This document shows positions 10,749 to 22,700 of a DNA stretch of 31,772 nucleotides, in pieces (positions within the stretch are counted from its first letter, which is position 1; every line of letters starts with the position of its first letter). Position numbers and translations under genes: made by a program. The notes under the pieces are model-generated. The model was not told where the DNA came from. It did no database searches and saw only the letters and a list, made by a program, of their open reading frames with translations. This DNA is from Phoronis ovalis (lineage: Eukaryota > Phoronida > Phoronidae), in NCBI GenBank assembly GCA_028565635.1, contig JAOXYB010026290.1, positions 1-31,772 on the forward strand. Reading direction: 5' to 3'.

Positions 10749-13700
10749 GTGAGTATTGGTTCCACACTGTATATAGAAACAAGTGTATTTAATGTACCAA
10801 CTCAAGATTTCTGGATGATGTATAACTGGGATTCCACAATCTATCTTGTAGTTCCATCTCCCAATTTTTATTGATTGTATGTATTTTAATTTGACAACCA
10901 GGATTAGAAGTTAAATGCAGTTGTTATCACGCTAAGGCAAATGCAAATATCCTTTAACCTATATAGAATGTTCATGCTAAGCTTTCTAATGAAAATTACA
11001 TTTTACCTTGATTAATTTCATTCACATGATAACTAAATTGATAATTTCCTGCATTTATGGTATATTGCATTAATTGGCCATTTTTATAGTTTTAATAATA
11101 TGAGAAATGGTACTAAATATAATATTATCTATTTTCAATTTTCAGTTACAAATATGTAAACAAACTGTAGAATTTTATGATATTAAAAAAAGAAACAGAT
11201 TGGACGAGTTATAAAAATTAACATTTTATACTAATTTGTCTCTTGTTAATAAAACTAAAGAACATGCATTTAGCAAGACAAAATCAAGACATTATGACTT
11301 CTAAATATTTTATTGTCTATAAAATAGCATCAATTATGTGACATGCTGATGGGAATAGCAAAACTTTCCTGTGATTTCTTGATTGTCAACTTGGGGGTCT
11401 TTTGTTTTAATAATTTATAAGAATGTGTCATTTTTTACAATAAATAATGGATAGGGCCCATTATTAATGTTTTACCATTTATGAATGTATAAATATCTTA
11501 ATGTTAACATAGCTAATAACAGTGGAGTTAAAGAAGGGTCATGTCTCTGTATATGTAGAAAAATGAATAATCACTATAATGCTGTTATTACAATCCACAA
11601 AATAGTGATGTACAGATTCACAGTTTTGCCCATGCATTATTGTTGTATCTAGGTGTTTGAAGTTGCTTGCTTGACAGATATTCTATTTGGGAACCACCCA
11701 ATTTACACAAGCATTATACATGGCATGTATAAGTAAATATGTAAATGGAACCCTCTAGTAGCAACCAGATGTGATACTGTCATTTTAACCATATCTGAAT
11801 ACCGGGGGGGGGGGGTGGGTACTCAAGGTTTTTTACTACAGGGATGTGCCGCCCAACCCAATCCAAAATTTTAGCTTGTGATAGCAAACCCAATCCAATT
11901 TTTTTGAAATTTTAGGGTAGCAATCCAAATTTTGTGAAATATAAGGGTAGCAATCCAAAATTTTAAAATATTTGAGTATAGCAATCCATTTTTACGCAAA
12001 CTGACATACAAACCAAATACCAAAATTTATTTATGGATATAAAACTTAAAATTAATCCAAATTATCTGTGGTACGTAGTGGGTAGCAATCCAAATTTTTG
12101 AATATCTTTACAGTAGCAATCCAAAAAAATATAGTAAGAAGCCAAATCCAAAATTTTCAACTGGGCTGCACAACCCCACCAAAAAATAACTTAAGTACCC
12201 CCGGGCCCAAATACCTTTGCTATGACTAAAGGTAGCATTGTGTTGTTGTGCTAACGTATAGTTAATGATTACAAAACTTGTCAGTCAAAACAAGTTAAAT
12301 TACTCAAATAATTTAATCCTCCATTAGTCCCTAACCTGACAAATATTTGTACCTCAATCTTTGATACCTGTATTCAGCTGTTTGAGCTATTTTGTTATTT
12401 TAGCTTCACCACAGACAGGTGTAGTGTTTCAGTCAGTCCTTTCAGTAAATATAAACTCAATGACTCTTCAAACATTTTCCACCTTGCCTGAAGGTTGTCA
12501 AGCGGATTTTAGTTTTTATTAGACAGTACCATCAGTCTTTCTGATTTTACATGGCTTTGGTAATTTTTATGTCTTGGACCATTCATCTACCTAGAGGTAA
12601 AACAAAATATGGTACTTTTGTCCCACAAGGTGTTATGTTAGTTTAATGGTGAGTTTAATCAGATCTAATGTTTTTGTATACACAAACATCATTGTTTGAT
12701 ATGGGTCTTTGTTTGTGCGATATAACATGTCAAATGCTACTTGCTTCATGTTGACCAATTATCTCGTATCATATGTGACTATAGTTCCTATGTGTGTATT
12801 CCCTGTTGAAGAGTTGCATTTATTGTATGGTAAGGTCCCCAGAATTTACCCAACAATGTTTCAGTAGATTTTACTATTCACATGTTCAGTTGCATTTCAG
12901 AAAAATGCCTTAATTTCTCAATGCTCTTTAATTTCACACCTTTTTTCTGCACTCCTTTCTTTACATCATGGGGTATCATTTCTTTGTTTAGGAAGTTCTA
13001 CATGTTGCTCAGGCTGAGATGCAATTGGCTGCCAGCAGTGCCTTCCTACAGATATTACAGAAAGAACTGGTGCCTCTTCAAAGTTATACACAGACATTCC
13101 TTCAAACAATACTCAACAGTATTGACAGCAAGGATCCAGGTAAGGGCTACCAATTAGATTGATCCCAGGATTTTAGGTTGGGTGGGGGAGGTTCGATTTT
13201 TATGAAATTGCAGTATACTTTTCAAGTTTTAATATTTGCCATTTAATTTTACTATTTAAACTAGCTTTTTATCAATTAATGAAAAACTAGTTTAAACAGT
13301 AAAAATCAAATTTACCAAACTCCTGTATTAAGTATCTTTTGTTACTTTTTGGCTCAAGTAAAGTTCATCTTGGAGACACTATGCTACCTAGAAATGTTAC
13401 AAACTAGCAAAGGCAGATTGTGAAATTGTAAACATGTCTGGTACTGTTTCAGATATTGCTTCTGTCTGGTTGGATACTTTGTTAGATGTCATTGATCTTC
13501 TGCCTAAAGATGTCCTCAAAAAAGAGGTATGTTGTTTTATATTCAGTCACAAAAAGTATAGTGCATAAAAATTATTAACATGTTTTCCTTCAAAAACTTT
13601 CATCTGTACAACAAACTAGATTGTAATTCAAGCTATTTCATAGTTGTTTTTATTATATATTGTAGTAAGCATATTTCTGGAAAATAGATCTAGTTGCTAA

Positions 13701-16700
13701 TGAAAAATTTAAATATACAATAGCCAATGACTGTTAATTAGCCATACAGTTGTCCCTACATGATTCTAACATTGGCATTCCTCTTTTATCCTGCATCTAT
13801 TAGATCCCATGGAATAGAGTATGTGTAGAGATTTATACTGACTATGTGTGCTTTAGTAAATAATTAGAGACATTTTTGTGGCTTAATATATCTGTTATAT
13901 GTGTTGCAATTGATGTGCATTATATGTTGGAAGTAATTATTTGGCTATGTAGTGTTTTGTAAACAGTGAAAATGGAGTTTCCAAACTGTGCCTTAAATTT
14001 TCAAGCTTAATTTTCTATAGTTTACTCATATAGGTTTGATTGTATTTTGTTGCTTTAAGGAGCTTTCTGTTCAAACTGCCAGTGCACCAGCTAAAACATA
14101 CAGGGTACCGTTCGTCCATTTTATAGACCATACTAGTCAGAAGTGCTGCAGTGAAAATTCATTACCAATGCTGCTCGTTTCAGGACTCAAATCTTTGCCA
14201 CACTCTTGTTAACATAGATTTTTGAGAAATGTAACTTGATTTTGTTAAACTGTGTGTAAAAGTGTAAAACAAATGCATCACAGATTCTTCTTTTGCAGAT
14301 ATTGCCTATGGCCATCTCTAAGGGTCAGCTATCACAGCCCGTCCAGTCTAGGTTATCGTGCTGCAGAGTACTTGGGAAAATAGCTACACGATTTGAACCT
14401 TTTGTGTAAGTACAAGCTGGTTAGCTTTCATCATAGCTTTTTGTACATTATTTTGACGTGTTTTATTCTCGTTCAGACTGAGAATCTGTAGATTCAACCT
14501 GCTGTTGAACTTGTTTTCTTTTTGGTTATAACGGTTGTGTTTATCTTTGTTGAAGTGTATATAATAATTCATGTTTTATGTGTTCCAGGATAAAAAAGGA
14601 AATTTTACCTGTGGTTCAGTCCCTTTGTCAAGATATAGAATATGAAGTAAGAGGTTACATGTGTCACCAACTTGACCCTGTGGCAAGGGGATTAGGGTAA
14701 GATTCTAAAACCAAGGGAATAAATGAGGTTTAACAAATAGCTTCGATAACGAGTGTTTTAATGTCAAAGCCTACATCTGTCTCCCAATTATCTCAATTAT
14801 TCCTAAGGTAAATAAGGAAAAAATTAAGATAGTTGGAGGACAGCCTGTTGCAATTATAGTACTTTTCATGCACCTTAGAATGTCAACTTTCTTATGATTT
14901 TTGTTCCTCACAGTTGTATATGCATTCTGTACAGTTACTACACAGTTGCTTAGGAGACGTTGATCAATACAACACATTTATTACATTCTGTTGCTATCTA
15001 ATGTGATTATAGTGTATTGGAATGCAGGGCAGTGTAGCCATTAGTGGCCTTAATTATTGGAAAACTTGATAAAGCTTAGAAAACACTGCCTTATGTTCAT
15101 GCATATCGCACTAAGTTATAACATTATTAAATTATAAGAATGACAGGTCAAATGGAAGTGTTGTGTTATGCATACTCAATTGACGCATATTAATACACAA
15201 TAAATACGAAAGGAAAGAAAAATGTACTTTAATAATGTACTGTAAAGAAATGAAACAAACATTAATTTTGTCCATCTCACTTTACTCGCATTGTTTTCAT
15301 TGTATTGGTTGGTACGAACTACCAAATACTAATGTAGATTTTATAATTTTGTGCCGTGTCTTATTTACACCACATAATGTTTTATATTGCAAACATTGTT
15401 AATTATATCAGCTTTATGCATTCCTCTTGATATCCAGTAGAAAAACAATTTTTAACACAATATCCATACAAACTTTCAAATGATACATTTTGTTTCTTGT
15501 CCAATGCTAGTTTGTATCTAACTATTAAGTATTAACTATTGCAGGCTTGAAGCTACAAAAAGTGCAATATTACCAGAGTTGGTAGAGTTGACAAATGATG
15601 AGGAAAGTTATGTTCGTTTGGCTGGTTTAGAAACTGTAGTTAATATACTGAGTCTGCTAGACGATGGTAAGTTCAGCCTGTAGTGTATGAGTGTAACATG
15701 TATATAATGCTTTTTAGGGATTGTTTGAAAATGCAGCAAAAAAAGTTGAAACAAAAAGTGTTAATGTAGGGTTTTTGTCAGTTTGTGTGTAATACCTATT
15801 CATAAAATGTATATTTTAACTTTAGTGCACAAATCATTAATAAAGTATTAAACATTTTATCGGTCTTACAATTTTTGAGATAACACAAAGGATCCTTGGC
15901 ATGAATTACATTTATAAACTGTTTTATTGAGAATCACTGGGCTCTTGGTCTGTGAGTGTACTCCCCTAATGGTTATCTTCTTTCTGTGTTTGGAGTGAAG
16001 ACATTGTGCAAGCAATAATGAGAACAAATTAACAAATGTGACTGTGTAGTTGTGATGCTTACACATATTATAATCATATATAATGTAGACGCTGCAGAAT
16101 GTTTTTGTCATAGACTAGATTTTGTAATCAGTTCTGATAAAAGAAGTGTTTAATTAATTTCCATCTGTGCTGTATTTATCCTCATTTACAGACTCTCTCT
16201 CTTAAGATGAACTCATTTCTTTTCAGATACTTGCACATCAACAATAGTACCTCTTGTGTTTAAATTTTGTCAGCAGGCTATGCAAAATGATGACTGTACG
16301 CTACCAATGGTAGCAAAGCACATTGGAAAACTGTGTCATAGCTTATCAAGTATGTAATGTTAAGTACACAAGTAACTAGTGTCACATTGAATATATTCCA
16401 GTTCCTAATTGTTGATAATTTGTTTTTTTCAATTTAAACTATTTAGTGAATTTGCTTAACAGAATGGCAAAATGATGCTCAAGCTGACCTACGATCATAG
16501 TACTAGTTTTAAAATGTTTTGTGATATTTTCCAAATTTAGCTTTGTTGTAATTTATTTTCTACTTTCATCTGGGAAATGTGTTTTAGCCAGTGATAAAAT
16601 ACTTTATCGCATCTTCTATAATTGCAGTTAACCTGACAGAAGAACAGAAAGAATGGTTTGTAGAGTTATACAGAAAATTATGTCGTAGAGGTATCTCAAA

Positions 16701-19700
16701 TAAAAAGAATAATAAAACTGAAGAGAACGATTCTCCTAACAAAGTGCCTGAAATACCTGATTTGTATGAGGAAGAAGGTCACATAGAATGCAGGAGGAAT
16801 GCTGCATTTAACATGCCAGTATGTGCATTCTGAAAAATACCATCTTTAATCTTATACTATACTGTGAACACAAAACTTTCTACGGATACTGTTTTCTTGA
16901 ATGTGTTGAGACAATACAAATTAGTGCTATAGGTGGACAGTTTATGTGGGGCTTGCTTATTTTGTTATATTTCTCTCATAACTTTCTATAAAATAGGTGA
17001 TATTTTATAAAACCTTAAAGTATTCATCGTTAGAATACGTACAATATTAACATTTGCTATTTGAGAAAGAAGTGGCATTTCTTAGGATTATATGTATAAA
17101 TGTTTTTCATCTTTGCAGGCAATGGTGTTATTTGTTGGAGCTCGCCAGTTTAAGACTGAGCTATATAATACATTTTCTAGTCTCTGCCACGATTCCTCGG
17201 AAGCAGTTAAGAAAACAATGGCATGTGGGCTCCATGAAGTAAGTTTTGAAATGTTTGTCGGACGTTTTAAATTCTACAGACTGGGCTGATATTGTAAACA
17301 ACAAAATGAATTATCTTCATATTGCTCATCCAAAATCTTGAAAATTAAGGGGAAAATATAGTAGAAACTACTTTGAAAACAAAACAATTGTATGTAAAAC
17401 CTTTAAGTAAATTCTAAATTCTACATACTGTTTTCAGGTGGCTAAACTTTTAGGCAGCAATGTGTCAGTTATCCAGTCTGATCTTGTGTCTCTGTTGAAA
17501 GCAGATACTGTTGAGGTTATTAAGGGTTTAGTTACCAATATACTTGAAACATTAGAAATCCTTGCAAAAGGTGGTGGCAGCATAATAACAGAGGCAAAGG
17601 TAAGAACTTTATTATTAATATACTGATAAAATCAGAGATGATAATGTACATTTGTAAACTTCCTTTGGTTGTATTTTCTTTGTTGAGTTTTTTCTCTGTA
17701 TATGGTCAAAATATGTTTTGTAATATTATTATTACTCAGTAATTTATTATGAATGTATAATGTTTCTATTGAAAATTCGCATACCAGTCAGTAATTACTC
17801 TTAATTCAAGTTATTATTTAGAAATTATTATTTATTAGCTGTTATCGTGAACTGTAACACATTGTTTTGGTGTTCCTCAAAAATTTCAGCTGCCAGAAAC
17901 TATTTGTCTATGGTTCCAACAATAGGTAGCAATTGTTAATACAAATTGTCTTCCTAAGCAAGTTTATACTTTTGTTTTTGCAGATGAATAATATGAGTGA
18001 ATTAATTCCTGCTGTCTTAGTATGTGAAACTGTGATTGCCACCTCGAATGACTGGAGACTCCAAGAAGAGATTTTGCTCAAATTTTCGTGTCTTCCACGA
18101 GTGTTTACCAGTGATCAGTTGTATTTTAAATTCATTCCACTGATGTTTAAGAAACTACACAGTAGTGTAAGTCATATTTTAACTTCTTGTACTTTAATGT
18201 ACTGCATGCATGCCTCAGTATAATACTCAGTTCTTATTGGATAAATATCCTGGCAGTATGTTTGTACACAAACCGTGTATTTTGTAGGCTTTTCAGGTAC
18301 TGATACATTTTCCAATTGCCACAACCAATGTATTACATGAAATTGGTGCAACGCCTGTTTAGAAAACTTAAATGACTATTTTCAGACTTATATGGAAAAC
18401 TAACAAAGTAATTCCTTTGATTTTTAAGAGAGCCATTCCAGTACGAATAGCTGCAATCAGGACAACCCTAGTCTTACTCAGGAATACAAGAAAACTTGAA
18501 CAAAGACAGGAAATAATCTGTCGGCTTGTGGAAGGTACTGTATTGAACATAATCTTAGTTACACGATCAAACATTTCTTGTGCTTGTTGGTGCTACCTTT
18601 TTGTATTTTTCGAATGACTCGATATATGTTTACATAATTTTTGTTTCAGAGTTTTGTCACGGAAAAAGCTGTCGGAACAGAAATTTATTTATAGACATTT
18701 GCAAAATTGCAATTGAACTGTACTCAAAGAATTTCTTCAAAGAATACTTCTTTGAATTCTTATTAGAACTGTCAACAGATCCTGTACCAAATATTCGACT
18801 AAGACTCTGTGCAGTGTTACCTACTTTAAAATCATTATTAAAATTACCATCGGATAGAAATTTATTACAACAATTGGATTCATGTGTGCGAAGATTATTA
18901 ATAAACGAAAGAGACCGGGATGTTACTGCTGCAATAAAGACAGCAGTAGAAGAATTGGATAAGACTCAAGTACAAATGGAATCGGTATGTATAAAACTAG
19001 TGAATACTTGAAAATCGAGGTATTCTGATGCACACTGTGTAACTAGTTCCTCTATATGCGACTTTGTTGTCACGCATATTGCATTTTGTCTTTTGTTTTG
19101 TAATATACATCTGTTGATACATATTTCTGTGCGAGGTAATTCTAATGCACTCGACAACTAAACTTTGTACTAACATGTACGGCAAACCCAAAGGGTTGTG
19201 TTGGTACTCCTGAGTATTTGAATATGGTATCACAAACCTTAAAAGCAAAATTCTATGTATGATGTGACAATACAGTTGCAGGTCTACAAAACTGTTATGA
19301 ATTAAGTTCTCATTAAATCTTCATGATCTTCTGTAAACTAACATTGGAGATCGTCAATGAAATTATAGTTATATTTTATTGGTTGTAAACAAAAAGCAAA
19401 GTTTATTTGACCTGTTAATTTGTATGATGTTTTTTAATCATAAGTGATTTTATAAAAAATGAACGAGCTTAATAAAACCTTTTTACACAGTGTGAGGGTT
19501 CAACAGCCTCTGTAATTGTAGTATTTTAGTGTTAACATTTTACAGCTGTTCAATGAGCACATAATTTGAACACATAATTTTATACACATTTTGTTGTATG
19601 CAGTGCAGTTTTATGTGCACCCATGTTAATATTGTGAGTTTGTTTACTTTTGTTATTTATCATTTAGTAGCTGGAACTATTTTTCATCAAAACATTAAGT

Positions 19701-22700
19701 TTCAAGTGCACTTATCATTTTACTTATTGTGTCTTTTCTTTGTCCCTGTAGAAAATTATGAGTGAATTACATTATGTGAGTACTGCTTTATTAGAAGTTA
19801 ATTTACTGCATGCAAACTTTGATAAATGATATAACTGAATTATATGGACATTTTAAATGTAATTCTGTGTCAAACAACTAGTAAGTCAAAACGGTTTGTC
19901 AAAGTTCTTTTTATCTGCATAAAGTTCTTTTTCCATATTTATTTCATTCAAATATAGTTAAATTCATGCAACTACAGAACCAAAAGTTAATCTTATAATC
20001 ATAACTTGTAACATCACCTGCACGGTTTCATCAGAGGTGGCACCCTCTGGTGGCAGATAAATGACCTGACCACCCACATTATGAAGAAAATAGTATTCTA
20101 TTTCCTGCTGCCGTTTCTTATAAAGATGTGATTCATTGAAAGCTTTCATTCCGTAGTTGCGTAAATTTATCTGTAATATGATGAAATGGATCTGAAATTT
20201 ACTTGGGATAAACTCTCTTAGTTTAGAAACAAATGCAAACACTTAACTAGTTGATTAATACTTACTAAAGTACTAACTTTTTATAGCCATCATTTAAATT
20301 TTTCTCAGCGGATTTCCAGGTATACATGGAGTTGATAAGCACTGTACCATTTCTTAAATAGATATTTCTATTTTGTGATATTAATAAGAATGGCTTCATA
20401 ATTTATAGAATTAGTAGTTTATTTTTAGTGAATTGTTTCCTTTACATGGTTTATTGATTTGAGTGTGAACCTATTTTTGTTATTCACAGATTTTTTATTA
20501 TTCAAAAATTCCGTGTGATACAATGAATGACTTTTTCATAATGATGTGTAGTGCCTTATAATAAATAAATATCATACTATCTCACGAAAATTGGAGCATG
20601 TCCGGTGATTCTGTCCTATAATGCATTTACATTTTTGTTAATAACGTGCTACAGAAAATTTACTAAGTAGAATTTATAGAATACACACAAGTACAAGTAC
20701 GGGTAGTGTAGTTGAAACTGTAATGATAGTACTAGTACGTGCAGCTCACTTGCTTTTTATTTCTCAGTTACATCGACGGTCGTATGTTGAAGATGATGCT
20801 GCTGATCTAAAAAAGGAGGAAGAAGAAAAGTTACTGCTGGAGTTGGTGAGCTTTGCAAATAATAATGTTTATTTTTATAAGTTTAAATGTACCAGTTATA
20901 TTTCAAACTGTATAAGTACATCGATGAACTGTTCAGTGAACTGAGATTACATTAAACAATATCCTATCTCTGTTACATGCGCAAATGTTATTATGATAAT
21001 GGGCCACTTGTATTTCTTATGAGCTTGCAGCTTTGATCTAATAACATCTCACATGTTATGCCCATCTTTGCTTCAGTATTTGGTAGACATGATCTAATAA
21101 CATCTCACATGTTATGCCCACCTTTGCTTCAGTATTTGGTGGACATGAGATGCCAAACAAGCGATCCTAAAGATTTAGAATTCTTTGAAAAAATCCATTC
21201 TTTGTAAATTATATACACATTGGTTCTTTTCTGTGCCAAATCACTACTTAGTTGCTCATGTAATACTGAATGTTCATGTAAATCTGTTGAGTTTAATACA
21301 ATATAACTGCTATTCTGAATATTTGAAAGTTATAACATATGATTTGTCTTCTCTAAGTTTAAGATGTTTTCAAAATTATGAAACCTTCCTCATACCATAT
21401 TTATCTTTATAATAGGAGGAAAAGGAAAGAAAAGAGGACGATGGTAAACCTCCAAAAGGGGATAAGAGAAAAGACACAAATGCTTCAAAAAAAGATTCTT
21501 CCACTAGAATTCCTGCTAGAAAAGGTAAGAAGAGTATGGATACATAGAACATTAGAACATTTAACTTTTTGAAACATGTTGGCATTTTGTCATGTTTAAA
21601 GTGTGATAGTTATTATCAGTAACTAGTTTAATTTTGGCAATTATACTTTTCTGTAGATTTTTAATTCTAGTGTGAAATTAATTTTGAATTATTTTTTAAA
21701 ACTTGGTTTTTTAATGTGTGATATTATTAACTTGTAGTGAGTTTTTACACTATGTTTTTTCTACCTAACTTACAGCAAGGTGGATGGGAAGTTAATGCTT
21801 CTCAGTTAATGTTTCCAATAACTTGCTCTGATTTTAACCTTTTGATTCCTTGTACAAAGTGGTTGTTTTGCCATTAAAACTTGTGTAAATTCTCTTACTG
21901 AGCATTTACATAGATGAATACAGTTTGTGGATAAGGGCTATGCTGTGTACAATATGCTATTTAAATTCACAAGGAAACTCAATGGAACTCAAAAGATTAA
22001 GGTCCTAAGATTTTATATTATTTAACCCTAATCTGTCTCCAGGATCTAAAATTCCTGCTGCTACTACCACTACAAGTAAAGATAAACTGAATCATAACAA
22101 TAACAGAGACAAGACTGCAGGCGACACTAAGAAAGAAACCAAGAAAAGTAACAGCAGCAGTACTTCTAATATTCCTAATGCAAATTGCTCCAAAGGTATA
22201 AATTGAATGTACCACAAATGTTACCTCTTAACTTTATCACAAGGTGTCACTCTGCTGTAACATTGCATTCTGGGATTTCTCTCTTGGAATGAAATCCGCC
22301 TAGCACTTTTATTTTGTAGAATTTCAAATCTCTGTTTTGTTTTCAGATTAATTTACATTCTTTAGAATTTATGTCACGGGAAATAATCCTAGAATAAATG
22401 TCTAAACTATAGCGTCAGTACACCTAGTGAAGTTATTTTGTGTAACATCAGATATCTGCATGCATTTGCTTACAAATTAAACTGCACTGACACACTGCAA
22501 AATGTCTGCACCATGTTCAACCCACTAATCAACCAACACAACCCATTTGTCTAAACATCATTTTATTAATTAACGGTAAGTGTTTCCCATCCCAGTGAAA
22601 ATATCTAGACTTCTGAACATTTCCTGTGTAAACATAAGGCTGGGTGTGACAACTTGTGGAAATTAATTTTGTATAAATTTCCAGGGAACTTGATCATTAC

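Larger units (their letters stand above)
10749..12991. other. PPP4R4 intron of 2.2 kb with repeats
   Basis: The longest internal intron seen. It contains the MITE-like element at 11804-12209 and copy B of the 49-bp repeat (12538-12586). The remainder is AT-rich, with no coding exon visible. Confidence 0.8.

Noticed and set aside
22018-22215. 65-codon minus-strand ORF
   Set aside because: A shadow of PPP4R4 exon 22043-22195, whose splice sites and phases are consistent.
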